Part shown: positions 9,494 through 18,386 of the stretch, in pieces | Position numbering within the stretch: position 1 is the stretch's first letter | How the letters are laid out: each line of letters starts with the position of its first letter | From: Streptomyces sp. HUAS CB01 | GTDB taxonomy: Bacteria > Actinomycetota > Actinomycetes > Streptomycetales > Streptomycetaceae | Reading direction: 5' to 3' | NCBI RefSeq assembly: GCF_030406905.1 | Contig: NZ_CP129137.1 | Location: forward strand, 3,209,001-3,273,000 | DNA length: 64,000 nt | The notes under the pieces: model-generated | The model's database searches: none | The model's input: the letters and a program-made list of their open reading frames with translations, nothing else | What the model was told of the DNA's origin: nothing | Translations under genes and position numbers: made by a program

Positions 9494-9850
9494 GGTAAGT
9501 CTCCTATGTCGGTCAGTGGCGGGAGCTGAGCGCGCCGCGTGCGGTTCGAGTGTGCGGGGAGGAACGGTCCCGGCGCGCTGGTGCGCAGCGCAGTTCCAGG
9601 CGGGGGTTTTCCCCACCCCCCCACGGCGGCCCGGGAGCCGTGCGCCGAGGTGAGTCCACGGTAAGGAAGGCCTCGTGGCCTGCTCGTCCTCCAGGGGGAC
9701 GAGCGGTCCCTGGCCGGTAGTGAGGAGGTCCCCCTAGGGGTCCGCGGCTCCGCACGGGCAACCGTCCCTGAAAGCGCACCTCTCCCCCGGGGGCAGCGTG
9801 AGGTGAGAGGGTGTGTCGCGCAGAGATACGTGCATAGGGAAGGGATCTCG
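9494..9850. other. Divergent intergenic region, ABC exporter / MFS exporter
   Basis: About 357 bases between two divergently transcribed transporter genes, so both promoters should lie here. Visible structure includes a 7-bp inverted repeat CTCGTCC/GGACGAG near 9686-9706 and a 10-bp perfect palindrome CCCCTAGGGG at 9731-9740, about 110 bases before the MFS start. Either could be a regulator site, but neither matches a motif I can name. Confidence 0.4.
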
Positions 9851-11542
9851 ATGGACGGGGGCGGGGACGCGGGCGCGGACGGGAACGGGAACGCGGGCAC
9901 CGGCGGGGACGCGGGGGCGGACCGGGGCGCGAAGACCGGGCCCGGCAGCGGTGCCGGCACGCACCGCGCGGGCGACGAAGACGGCCGCGCGAGCGCACCA
10001 GCGGGCACGGACAGGCCCCTTGCACGGAGTACGGGCAACGGAGGCACCGACCGTACGAACACGGCGCCCGCCGGGGCGGCACGCCGCCGCGGGCCGGTGG
10101 TCGCCGCAATGATGCTCGGTATGGCCCTCGCGGCCCTGGACGGCACGGTCGTGGCGACCGCCGTCCCCCAGATCGTCGGCGACCTGGGCGGTTTCTCCGT
10201 CTTCTCCTGGCTGTTCTCGGGCTATCTGCTCGCCGTCACGGTCACGCTCCCCGTCTACGGCAAGCTCTCCGACACCTTCGGCCGAAAGCCCGTGCTGATC
10301 GTGGGCATCGTGCTGTTCCTGGCCGGTTCGCTGCTGTGCGCGGCCGCGTGGAACATGGCGTCGCTCATCGCGTTCCGCGTCGTCCAGGGACTCGGCGGAG
10401 GAGCACTGCAGGGCACGATCCAGACGATCGCCGCCGATCTGTACCCGCTGAAGGAGCGGCCCCGCATCGTGTCGAAGCTGTCCACGGTGTGGGCGGCCTC
10501 GGCGGTCGCGGGCCCCGCCGTCGGCGGCCTGCTCGCCGCCTGGGCCGACTGGCGGTGGATCTTCCTGATCAACCTCCCCGTCGGCGGGGTCGCGCTCTGG
10601 CTGATCGCCCGTCATCTCGTGGAGCCGGTACGGGACCGGCTGCCACGGCCACGGCCGCGGATCGACTGGCCGGGCGCCCTCACGATCTTCCTCACCGGGA
10701 CGCTGCTCCTCACCGCGCTCGTGCAGGGCGGTGTGGCCTGGCCCTGGCTCTCCGCCCCGTCGCTCGGCCTCCTCGGCGCGAGCGCGGTCTGCGCCGCGGT
10801 GACCGTACTCGTCGAACGGCGGGCGGCGGAGCCGATCATCCCCGGCTGGGTGTGGCGGCGGCGCACGATCGCCGTCGTGAACCTGGCCCTGGGCGCGCTC
10901 GGGCTGCTGATGGTCGCCCCGACGGTGTTCCTGCCCACGTACGCCCAGTCGGTCCTCGGGCTCGGGCCGGTCGCGGCCGGGTTCGTGCTGTCCGTGATGA
11001 CCCTGAGCTGGCCGGTCAGCGCCGCGTTCTCGAACCGCCTCTACAACCGCATCGGGTTCCGCAACACGGCCCTCACCGGCATCGGTGCCGCGCTGGCGGT
11101 CCTGCTGGCGTTCCCGCTGCTGCCGTACCCCGGCGAACCGTGGCAACCGGCGCTGATCATGCTGCTGCTGGGGGCGGCCCTCGGCTTCTTCCAGCTGCCG
11201 CTGCTCGTCGGTGTGCAGTCGACCGTGCCGTGGGCCGAGCGCGGTACGACGACGGCGTCCCTGCTGTTCTGCCGTCAGGTCGGGCAGAGCGTCGGCGCCG
11301 CGCTCTTCGGGGCACTCGCCAACGCGGTGCTGGCCGCCCGCCTCGGCGGAGCGGGCGATCTGGACTCCGTCGCCCACGCACCGGCGGACGGCACCCCGGA
11401 CGACGGTCTCCGCCGCGCCGTGGCGGCGGCGGTCGACCTCGTCTTCGTCGGCGCCGCGGCAGCGGCGGCACTCGCGCTGCTGGCCCTGCTGTTCGCACCG
11501 CGCAGGTTCCCGGTCCTCAAGGAGCCGCAGCCCGACGTCTGA
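9851..11542 (+). CDS. MFS drug exporter, DHA2 (EmrB/QacA) 14-TM family
   Basis: A proton-driven efflux pump of about 563 residues. After a long hydrophilic Gly/Asp/Ala-rich N-terminal tail (about 80 residues, with DNA-level repeats of GGGGACGCGGG type), the membrane part begins with the family motif LAALDGTVVATAVPQIVGDL. It continues with the motif-A loop KLSDTFGRKPV and about 14 helices. The ATG at 9851 is preferred over an upstream in-frame start at 9803 because GGGAAGGG sits just before it. It is divergent from the ABC exporter. The N-terminal tail is unusually long for this family. The substrate is unknown; multidrug or antibiotic export is the family's usual role. Confidence 0.92.
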   Translation: MDGGGDAGADGNGNAGTGGDAGADRGAKTGPGSGAGTHRAGDEDGRASAPAGTDRPLARSTGNGGTDRTNTAPAGAARRRGPVVAAMMLGMALAALDGTVVATAVPQIVGDLGGFSVFSWLFSGYLLAVTVTLPVYGKLSDTFGRKPVLIVGIVLFLAGSLLCAAAWNMASLIAFRVVQGLGGGALQGTIQTIAADLYPLKERPRIVSKLSTVWAASAVAGPAVGGLLAAWADWRWIFLINLPVGGVALWLIARHLVEPVRDRLPRPRPRIDWPGALTIFLTGTLLLTALVQGGVAWPWLSAPSLGLLGASAVCAAVTVLVERRAAEPIIPGWVWRRRTIAVVNLALGALGLLMVAPTVFLPTYAQSVLGLGPVAAGFVLSVMTLSWPVSAAFSNRLYNRIGFRNTALTGIGAALAVLLAFPLLPYPGEPWQPALIMLLLGAALGFFQLPLLVGVQSTVPWAERGTTTASLLFCRQVGQSVGAALFGALANAVLAARLGGAGDLDSVAHAPADGTPDDGLRRAVAAAVDLVFVGAAAAAALALLALLFAPRRFPVLKEPQPDV

Positions 11543-11552
11543 CCTGGGGCGG

Positions 11553-11578
11553 GGTCGTGTGCGGGGCGTGACACGACC
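11553..11578 (+). terminator. Possible terminator after the MFS gene
   Basis: An 8-bp perfect inverted repeat, GGTCGTGT and ACACGACC, with a 10-base loop, begins 11 bases after the MFS stop codon. It is short and lacks a T-run, so termination is only suggested. Confidence 0.35.
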
Positions 11579-11734
11579 GTTGCCAAACCTACATACCTCC
11601 CGGTCGGTAATCCTCTTACGCCAGCCCTGTACCGGCAAGTAACGTACGCGCTCCACGCCCCTGACACCCTCGCCCCCGCGCGCCCGCGCACGGGGGAGCC
11701 CGGCCTCCCTCGGGCCGCCGCAAGGAGCAGCACG

Positions 11735-12304
11735 ATGTCGTACGACCCCTACTTCCCCGATCCTCCCGGCCCGTCGCGGCAGCCCTGGCACGCGCCGCAG
11801 CCACCGCCCGACCGGGGACACGCCGACCGGTACGCCGACCCGTTCAACGACCCGTTCGGCGACCCGTTCGGCGACCCGTTCGGCGAAGCCCCTGCCGCGC
11901 CGTACCCGGACCCGTACGCCGAGCCGTCCCGCCACGTCCCGGACGACGGGCTGCCCCGGCTGCGCTCCGGCTACCGCAGGCTCCGCCGCGTCGCGACCCT
12001 CACCGCACTCGGCTACTTCGTCCTCTTCCTCCTCCTGTCCGGCTACGCGCCCGGCCTCATGACCGACGGCATCAGCGGCGGCCTCACCACCGGGGTGCTG
12101 CTCGGACTCCTCACGCTGCCCGTGACCCTGGTCGCCATCGCGGTCTACGAGCGCATCGCCCGCGACCGGGTCGACCCCCTCGCCTCGGCCATCCGGACCG
12201 CCCACGAGGACCGGCACGACACGACATCCGCGGACCGGCAGGGCAGCCGGCACCGCCCCGGCGGCTCCGCCTGGGACCGGCCCACGGGAGGCATGCGCAC
12301 ATGA
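11735..12304 (+). CDS. DUF485 family membrane protein
   Basis: A 189-residue protein with AAGGAG well placed before ATG 11735. The first 75 residues are Pro/Asp-rich and contain tandem DPFGDPFG repeats, encoded by a repeated 12-base unit. Two transmembrane helices follow at about 90-110 and 118-142, with a cytoplasmic C-terminus. Small DUF485 proteins are regularly encoded just before sodium:solute symporters of the ActP type (as yjcH before actP), and here the stop overlaps the symporter start by 4 bases (ATGA). It is probably an accessory subunit or stability factor for the transporter. The repeat-rich tail is specific to this copy or lineage. Confidence 0.88.
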   Translation: MSYDPYFPDPPGPSRQPWHAPQPPPDRGHADRYADPFNDPFGDPFGDPFGEAPAAPYPDPYAEPSRHVPDDGLPRLRSGYRRLRRVATLTALGYFVLFLLLSGYAPGLMTDGISGGLTTGVLLGLLTLPVTLVAIAVYERIARDRVDPLASAIRTAHEDRHDTTSADRQGSRHRPGGSAWDRPTGGMRT

Positions 12305-13911
12305 GCGGCTTCAACTCCGACGCCCAGACCATGTCCTTCGTCGCGTTCATCGCCGTCATCACCATCACGCTGCTGCTGTGCGTGATGACCGGCCCCGACC
12401 GCGACGACCTGGGCGAGTTCTACACCGGCTACCGCTCGCTGTCCCCCATGCAGAGCGGCCTGGCCATCGCGGGCGACTACATCTCCGCCTCGACCGTGCT
12501 CGCCACGATCGGCGTCATCGCCCTCGTCGGCTACGACGGCCTCACCCTCGCCCTGAGCACCGTGCTCTCCCTGGTGCTGATGATGTTCCTGCTCGCCGAA
12601 CCCCTGCGGAACGCCGGCCGGTTCACGATGGGCGACATCCTCACCCGCCGCACCCCCGGCCCCGCCGTGCGCATCGCCGCCTGCGCGGTCACCCTCGCCG
12701 CACTGCTGCCCCTGGTGGTCTTCCAGCTCGCGGGCGCCGGCGACCTCCTCGCCTTCGTCCTCGGCTTCGACGCCGACGGCTTCAAGACCGGCGCCATCGT
12801 GTTCCTCGGCGTGCTGATGATCTCGTACGCGGCGATCGGCGGAATGAAGGGCACCGCCTTCATCCAGATCGTCAAGACCGTCGTCCTGCTCGGCTCCGCC
12901 ACCGTCATCGCCGTACTCGTACTGGACCGCTTCGACTTCAGCCTCCCCGGGCTGCTCGACGCGGCCAAGAAGGGCAGCGGGGCGGGCGACCTCTACCTCA
13001 CCTCCGGGCTGCAGTTCGGCGGCGACGAGATCGACATGATCAGCGCCCAGCTCACGGTCGTGCTCGGCGCGGCGGTGCTGCCGCACATCACGATGCGCAT
13101 GTTCACCGCGCGCAGCGCCACCGCCGTGCGGCGCTCGATGTCCTGGGCCGTGTCCACCGTGGTCGTGACGTGTCTGCTCCTCGTCGTCATCGGCTTCGGC
13201 GCGGCCGCGGTCGTCGGCCACAAGAACCTCGTCCTCGCCGACCCGCAGGGCAAGACCGCGTTCCTGCTCGTCAGCCAGGCCGTGCTCGGCGCGGACGCGA
13301 ACATGCTCGAATCCCTCGTGTTCACCTCCGTGGCGACGGCGATCTTCCTGACCCTGCTGGCCTCGGTCGCCGGGATCACCCTCGCCTGCGCCAACACCCT
13401 GGCGCACGACCTCATCGCCCACGGACTGCGCCGGACCACCGTCTCGCACACCGCCGAGATGGCCATCGCCCGCGGCGCCGCGGCCGGCGTCGGACTCCTC
13501 GCCATCGCGCTCGCGGCCATCGTCCAGGACTGGAACCTGCAGGCACTGGTGACGCTGTCCTTCTGCATCGGCGCGTCCGCGGTCGCGCCCGCGCTCGTCT
13601 TCAGCATGTTCTGGCGCCGCTACACCCGCGAGGGCCTGCTGTGGACCCTGATCGTGGGCGCCGGGACCGCGCTCCTGCTGATGACCGGCAGCAACCTGGT
13701 CTCCGGTTCGCCGCAGTCCGTGTTCCCCGACCACGACTTCAACTGGTTCCCGTACACCACCACGGGTCTGGTGTCGGTCCCCGCGGGCTTCCTGGCCGGC
13801 TGGTACGGCAGCATCCGCTCCCCGCGCGAGGCGTCCGCCCAGCGCGAGCGGTACGCCGAGATCGAGCCGGCGATCCTCGCCGGGGCGACGACGGGCCGCG
13901 ACGACGACTGA
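12301..13911 (+). CDS. Sodium:solute symporter, acetate/monocarboxylate (ActP/MctC-like)
   Basis: A 536-residue SSS-family carrier with about 13 predicted helices. The N-terminal segment (YTGYRSLSPMQSGLAIAGDY then ISASTVLATIG) and the internal YAAIGGMKGTAFIQIVKTVVL and VLPHITMRMFT segments match the acetate permease branch. It would bring short-chain monocarboxylates such as acetate or pyruvate into the cell with Na+ or H+. It forms an operon with the preceding DUF485 gene (4-base overlap). It is followed by a hairpin with an amplified right arm (13941-14076). The exact substrate is inferred from the DUF485 pairing. Confidence 0.92.
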   Translation: MSGFNSDAQTMSFVAFIAVITITLLLCVMTGPDRDDLGEFYTGYRSLSPMQSGLAIAGDYISASTVLATIGVIALVGYDGLTLALSTVLSLVLMMFLLAEPLRNAGRFTMGDILTRRTPGPAVRIAACAVTLAALLPLVVFQLAGAGDLLAFVLGFDADGFKTGAIVFLGVLMISYAAIGGMKGTAFIQIVKTVVLLGSATVIAVLVLDRFDFSLPGLLDAAKKGSGAGDLYLTSGLQFGGDEIDMISAQLTVVLGAAVLPHITMRMFTARSATAVRRSMSWAVSTVVVTCLLLVVIGFGAAAVVGHKNLVLADPQGKTAFLLVSQAVLGADANMLESLVFTSVATAIFLTLLASVAGITLACANTLAHDLIAHGLRRTTVSHTAEMAIARGAAAGVGLLAIALAAIVQDWNLQALVTLSFCIGASAVAPALVFSMFWRRYTREGLLWTLIVGAGTALLLMTGSNLVSGSPQSVFPDHDFNWFPYTTTGLVSVPAGFLAGWYGSIRSPREASAQRERYAEIEPAILAGATTGRDDD

Positions 13912-13940
13912 ACGCCCGGACCTCCCCCGCTCCACCGGAC

Positions 13941-14076
13941 CCGGACCGTCCGCCGCTCCCGAGGGGAGGGGCGGACGGTCCGGGCGATCCCGAGGGGAGG
14001 GGCGGACGGTCCGGGCGATCCCGAGGGGAGGGGCGGACGGTCCGGGCGATCCCGAGGGGAGGGGCGGACGGTCCGG
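13941..14076 (+). terminator. Terminator hairpin whose right arm is tandemly repeated (31 bp x4)
   Basis: The left arm 13941-13960 pairs with 13964-13983 over 20 positions with one mismatch and a three-base loop. The segment carrying the right arm is then repeated with a 31-base period: copies begin at 13958, 13989, 14020 and 14051, the last ending near 14076. The left arm could therefore pair with any of four downstream arms. It lies between the convergent symporter and DivIVA-like genes, and ends only three bases before the latter's stop codon. Confidence 0.8.
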
Positions 14077-14079
14077 CGG

Positions 14080-14967
14080 TCAGTCCCGCGACGGCGGCCG
14101 TTCGGTGAGGCTCGCCAGCCCCTCGCGGATGTGGTCCAGATGCGCGTGGATCTCCTCGGCGCGCTGTACGTGCTCACGCAGCACCCGGTCCGTCTCCCGG
14201 GAGACACGCGCCGCGCGCACACCCGCCTCCTCCATCAGCCGGGCCGCCAGCGCCTGCGCCTCCTCCTGGCCGCGCCGCGCGGACTCCTCGGCCTCCGCGA
14301 ACGTGCACAGCGCCTCCGACAGCCGGGCCTGCGCCCGCGCCGTGAGTCCCCCGTACCGCTCCGCCGACTCCGCCTCCCGCGCCGACAGTTCCCGCTCCGC
14401 CTCGTAACGGCGGGACACCCGCATCCGGTCGAGCTCCTTGAGCATTCCGGCCGCGCGGCACCTGGTCGCCTCCAGAACGGCCATCGCCTCACCGCGTTCC
14501 GCCGCGGCCTCCACCCGGGCCGCGTCGCGAAGTTCCTCCGCCGTGGCCCGTGCCGACAGGATCGTCCGCCGCGCCCGCGAGTCCGCCTCCTCGCACGTCT
14601 GCCCCGCCTGCACCGCCGCCAGTTCCCGCACGCGGCGCGCCTCGGCCTCCGCCGCCTCGCACGCGGTCCGCGCCTCCTCCCGCGCGGTGGACAGCACAGC
14701 GGCCGCCTCCTTCTCCGCGAGGTCGAGGACCTCCTGGGCGCGCGGACCGAGTGGTTCGTACGTCGGCGGCCCCAGCGCCTCGGCGAACTGCCGCAGCGAC
14801 ACGGCCTCCGCCGCCAGTTCCTCCACCACCCGGGTCAAGCGCGCCGCCCGCTGCCACGCCTCGTCACGCTCCCGCGCCAGCGCTTCGACGTACCGGTCGA
14901 CCTGGTCCAGCCGGTAGCCGCGGCCGCGCACGGTGACGAACCCGCCATGAGCCGATCCCGCATTCAT
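14080..14967 (-). CDS. DivIVA-like coiled-coil cytoskeletal protein
   Basis: A 295-residue protein, nearly all helical and rich in Ala, Glu and Arg. Its N-terminal segment FVTVRGRGYRLDQVDRYVEA resembles the conserved start of DivIVA-like proteins, which recognise curved membrane and organise polar growth or division in actinomycetes. Residues about 45-290 form a long coiled coil. Proteins of this type in Streptomyces are often mislabelled 'cellulose-binding protein'. The ATG at 14967 is chosen because GAGGAG lies seven bases upstream; the open frame extends to 15201 but that part is low-complexity. It may act with Scy/FilP/DivIVA, though this is inference. It is transcribed convergently to the symporter. 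Confidence 0.8.
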   Translation of the reverse strand: MNAGSAHGGFVTVRGRGYRLDQVDRYVEALARERDEAWQRAARLTRVVEELAAEAVSLRQFAEALGPPTYEPLGPRAQEVLDLAEKEAAAVLSTAREEARTACEAAEAEARRVRELAAVQAGQTCEEADSRARRTILSARATAEELRDAARVEAAAERGEAMAVLEATRCRAAGMLKELDRMRVSRRYEAERELSAREAESAERYGGLTARAQARLSEALCTFAEAEESARRGQEEAQALAARLMEEAGVRAARVSRETDRVLREHVQRAEEIHAHLDHIREGLASLTERPPSRD

Positions 14968-15437
14968 CCCTGGACTCCTCTCGGAGCGGTCGACGCGGGA
15001 ACATCGTGCTGGATCGTGGCGAAGCACCCATAACGCGACACTCCGCCGGGCGGAAGCGGGCGCCCGACCCGTGAGACAGATCGGGCGCCCGGACAGCGCG
15101 CGCTCCGGCGCACGGACCCCGCGCCCGCGCCGTCGGCACGGCCCGTCGGAGCCGTCGCCGACCGGCGGCGGGCCCCGGCCGTCGGCAGGCGGCACGGGCA
15201 TCGGGGGTCATCGGCGGGACCGCACGGCCACGACCGCCGCCGGGGACTTCACCGGGCCGGAGCCCCGCCACGGCCGTCGCCGGCGTGTACGTATCGGTGG
15301 ACGTCGGCGCACGGGGTAGTGCCGCTGCGGTCGCCGGCGGACGTCAGCGCACACCGGGTGCGTGACACAGCCGTCCCCGGCGAACCCCGGCACACCGGAC
15401 ACAGACCACGACCGCCGCCGGCGAACTCCTCAGCGGA
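14968..15437. other. Intergenic region, no supported gene
   Basis: 470 bases between the DivIVA-like start and the end of the deaminase/SUKH-4 gene, both on the minus strand. The first 100 bases should carry the promoter of the DivIVA-like gene. Related segments GGTGGACGTCGGCGCAC (about 15297) and GGCGGACGTCAGCGCAC (about 15337) occur 40 bases apart. No credible coding sequence or RNA gene was seen. Confidence 0.5.
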
Positions 15438-18386
15438 TCAGATCAGTCCGTCCCACATCTGCTCCAGCAGCACCGACCACCAGCTCTCCGGCGACGACAG
15501 CGCCGCCGGGTCCAGCGCGGCGAGCTGCGCCTGGAAGTCCACCGTCCAGCGGCCCGCCTGCTCCGGGTTGAGCCCGAAGCGCAGCCGCCACATCCGGCCG
15601 AGCAGTGCCAAGGAGCGGGTGAACTCCGGCAGACCGCTGTTCACGAACTGAGGCGCCATCGGCTGCCCGCCCGGACCGCTCTCCACGGGCACCGCCACGA
15701 TGTGCGCGGTGCCGTACTGGACACAGATCGCCCGGCCGAAGTCGCTGCCCACGACCAGGTACGAACCCGCGTCCGACGCCGGCTGCACCTGCCGCTGTGC
15801 GGCCAGCTCCGCGAGCGTCGGCACCACCGGCTGTGCCGGCTGCGCCCAGAAGAACGGACCGAAGTCGGCGGGGAGGCCCGCCCACACCAGCGTCCGCGCG
15901 ACGATCTCCGGCACGCCCTGACGGGACACGGCCCGCTGGTCGAACCGGCAGATGCCCTGCGGACCGAACGACCCCACCAGCTCCTGCGCGACGCCCTCCG
16001 GGGGAAGGGGAGGCGCCGGCTGCACCTGCGGCAGCGGTGCGCGCACCGGAGCGGGACGGGCGGGGCCGTCCGCGACCTGGTGCAACTCGCCCTGGTGGGT
16101 CAGCAGCTGCTGCATGCCGCCCTGCCTGCTGGCGTGGTCCTTGCCGTAGGGGGCGATGCTCGTGATCCGGGCCTGCGGCCACGTCTCCCGGATCATCCGG
16201 GCGCAGTAGCCCCCGGGCAGCTCGCAGGACTCCAGCTCCGTGTGGAGCTCGAGCACCTGGTCGCTGGGGACGTTCATCGCGCGCAGCTCGTGGAAGATCT
16301 GCCACTCCGGGTGCGGCGTGCCCGGCGCCGAACGGCGGATGAGCTGCTGCTCGGAGCCGTCGGGCGCACGGTAGCGGAGCACGGCCTGGTAGCCCGGGCC
16401 GACGGTCGGCACACCGGCCGGAGGCTGCTGCTGCGGATAGCCGTACGCGGGCTGCGGGCCGGGCTGGGGCGCGTGCGGGACCGGCCCCGGGGGACCGGGC
16501 GGCTGCGGTGCCCCCGGACCCACCGGGCTCGGGTTGGCCAGCATCGTCGCCGCGTGGTGCACCCCACCCGGCGGCGTACCCGGCACCCCCGGCGGACCAG
16601 GAGGCTGCGGCACCCCGGGACCGGCCGGACCCGCGTTCGGGCCCACGCCCGGACCCTGGCTCGCCCCCGGAGGACCGGGCGGCTGCGGCGCCCCCGGACC
16701 GACCGGACCCGGGTTGGCCAGCATCGTCGCCGCGTGGTGCACCCCACCCGGCGGCGTGCCCGGCACCCCCGGCGGACCAGGAGGCTGCGGCACCCCTGGA
16801 CCGGCCGGACCCGCGTTCGGGCCCACGCCCGGACCCTGGCTCGCCCCCGGAGGACCGGGCGGCTGCGGCGCCCCCGGACCCACCGGGCTCGGGTTGGCCA
16901 GCATCGTCGCCGCGTGGTGCACCCCACCCGGCGGCGTGCCCGGCACCCCCGGCGGACCAGGAGGCTGCGGAGCGTTCGGCGGCTGCGGTCCGTCGGGACC
17001 GAACTGGGAGACCAACTGCGTCGGTACGTACCCGCCCGCCGGCGCACCCGGCGCACCCGGCGCGGCGGGCCCCGGCGGAGGCGGCGTCGCACCCGGCCGC
17101 CCACCCGGAACGCCGGGCGCACCCGGCGGCGGAGGAGTCGTCGGGCCCGTGCCGCGCGCACCCCGCGGCGGCACCGTGGCCTTGCTGGTCGCGGCGTCCG
17201 CGATGTCCCCCGCCGACCGCGGCGCGGAAGCGCCCGCGGACGGCGTGGCCGCCGCACCGGCACCCTGGCCCTGCCGGTCCAGCGGGTCCACGGCGGGCGA
17301 CACCGCGGTGCGCGGCAACTGGCTCCCGCCGGACATGAGCGCCGTCGGCGCGTCCGCGCCCACCGAGGGCGGCGGGGTGTCCTCGTCGTCCGCACCCGCC
17401 AGCGGCGGCGCGAACACCGTCGCCGGCAGCGGTACGGAACCGTCCTCCGAGCCGGCGTTCGTGTCCGTCCCCGCCCACGGCGTCGCGCCCAGGGGCGCGG
17501 CAGGCACTCCGTCCGAGGCGGTCGGCTCGTGCCCGTCGCCACCGCCGCCGGGCCGGCCGTCACCGCCGTCACCACCGTCACCACCGTCACCGAAGGCGGA
17601 GGCGGCCGGTGCGGCCGCACCCGCGGGAGGCGTCTGCGGCGACGCCCCTGCGGAAGCCGCCGCCGTGCCCGGCCACGCGCTGCCACCCACATGCGAACCG
17701 CCGCTGGTAGCGCCCGGCGGCACCGCGGGCGACCCCGCCGCGGCCGCTCCCGGCACACCCGCGGCAGGCGTCTGCGGCGACGCCCCCGCGGAAGCCGCCG
17801 CCGTGCCCGGCCACGCACTGCCACCCACATGCGAACCGCGGCCGTTCGTGACGCCGCCGCCCGTCCCGCCCTGGGTACCGCCGGCGTCCCGCGCCGGCTC
17901 CGCCGGGCCCGGACCCTGTGCGGCGCCCGCAGAGGCGCCCCCGGGGGACGCATCCGCCGCGGGCGCACCCGCGTCACCGCGCGCACCCCTCTGATCCGGA
18001 ATGCCCAGCCTGTCCGCCGCGTCCTGCAACCACTCCGGCGGACTCAGCAGGAACGACGTCTGGTTCAGGTCGATCCGCTCCGGCGGCGCCGCGGCCGGAG
18101 CCTCAGCCGCCCCCGTGGCGCCGTACTCCTCCTCGTAGCGGCGGATCACCTCACCCACCGGCAGCGCCGGCCACAGCGTGGCCTCCCCGCTGTCCCGGGC
18201 GATCACCATCCGCTGCCGCCCGCCGTCCGACGTCGGCCCGTCCGGACGGTCCTCCGCCCACACCACGAACCCCAGCTCGAACTCCCGCACCCGCACCTCA
18301 CGGTGCTGGTACGCGGGCACATCGCCGTTGACCCACTCCTCGGCGCGCTCCTGCGCCTGCGCGAACGTCACCATCGAGAAGCTCAC
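15438..18386 (-). CDS. Imm35-like / deaminase / SUKH-4 multidomain protein
   Basis: A 982-residue protein built like a polymorphic-toxin component but with immunity-type domains at both ends. Residues 1-90 resemble Imm35 (VRVREFELGFVVWAED, then WPALPVGEVIRRYEEEYG). Residues about 91-640 are a Pro/Gly/Ala linker with two repeat arrays (about 169-255 and 469-628). Residues about 650-770 resemble the nucleic-acid/nucleotide deaminase fold, with H715-T-E717 and C721/C728 in ELHTELESCELPGGYC as likely zinc ligands and catalytic Glu. The C-terminal 200 residues match SUKH-4. There is no signal peptide, WXG or PAAR domain, so it is probably cytoplasmic. Its start overlaps the next gene's stop by 4 bases. 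Domain calls are by eye; whether the deaminase is active is unknown. Confidence 0.8.
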   Translation of the reverse strand: MSFSMVTFAQAQERAEEWVNGDVPAYQHREVRVREFELGFVVWAEDRPDGPTSDGGRQRMVIARDSGEATLWPALPVGEVIRRYEEEYGATGAAEAPAAAPPERIDLNQTSFLLSPPEWLQDAADRLGIPDQRGARGDAGAPAADASPGGASAGAAQGPGPAEPARDAGGTQGGTGGGVTNGRGSHVGGSAWPGTAAASAGASPQTPAAGVPGAAAAGSPAVPPGATSGGSHVGGSAWPGTAAASAGASPQTPPAGAAAPAASAFGDGGDGGDGGDGRPGGGGDGHEPTASDGVPAAPLGATPWAGTDTNAGSEDGSVPLPATVFAPPLAGADDEDTPPPSVGADAPTALMSGGSQLPRTAVSPAVDPLDRQGQGAGAAATPSAGASAPRSAGDIADAATSKATVPPRGARGTGPTTPPPPGAPGVPGGRPGATPPPPGPAAPGAPGAPAGGYVPTQLVSQFGPDGPQPPNAPQPPGPPGVPGTPPGGVHHAATMLANPSPVGPGAPQPPGPPGASQGPGVGPNAGPAGPGVPQPPGPPGVPGTPPGGVHHAATMLANPGPVGPGAPQPPGPPGASQGPGVGPNAGPAGPGVPQPPGPPGVPGTPPGGVHHAATMLANPSPVGPGAPQPPGPPGPVPHAPQPGPQPAYGYPQQQPPAGVPTVGPGYQAVLRYRAPDGSEQQLIRRSAPGTPHPEWQIFHELRAMNVPSDQVLELHTELESCELPGGYCARMIRETWPQARITSIAPYGKDHASRQGGMQQLLTHQGELHQVADGPARPAPVRAPLPQVQPAPPLPPEGVAQELVGSFGPQGICRFDQRAVSRQGVPEIVARTLVWAGLPADFGPFFWAQPAQPVVPTLAELAAQRQVQPASDAGSYLVVGSDFGRAICVQYGTAHIVAVPVESGPGGQPMAPQFVNSGLPEFTRSLALLGRMWRLRFGLNPEQAGRWTVDFQAQLAALDPAALSSPESWWSVLLEQMWDGLI
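16501..16980. repeat. 180-bp in-frame tandem repeat (60 residues)
   Basis: Inside the deaminase/SUKH-4 gene the same sequence recurs with an exact 180-base period; for example TTGGCCAGCATCGTC occurs at 16534, 16714 and 16894. Two full copies and a partial third are nearly identical at the DNA level, indicating recent expansion. Each copy encodes a Pro/Gly unit containing PPGGVHHAATMLANP. Confidence 0.9.
17625..17880. repeat. 138-bp in-frame tandem repeat (46 residues)
   Basis: A second array in the same gene. CGTCTGCGGC recurs at 17631 and 17769, with close identity over about 80 bases after each. It encodes copies of the unit GGSHVGGSAWPGTAAASAG followed by ASPQTP. It is independent of the 180-bp array and lies nearer the protein's N-terminus. 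Confidence 0.8.

Noticed and set aside
13958..14076. CRISPR-like 31-base repeats
   Set aside because: The copies are directly adjacent with no unique spacers and no cas genes are near. They are arms of a terminator hairpin.
14080..15201. A longer start (15201) for the DivIVA-like protein
   Set aside because: The added 78 residues are low-complexity and basic, whereas ATG 14967 has a well-placed GAGGAG site.
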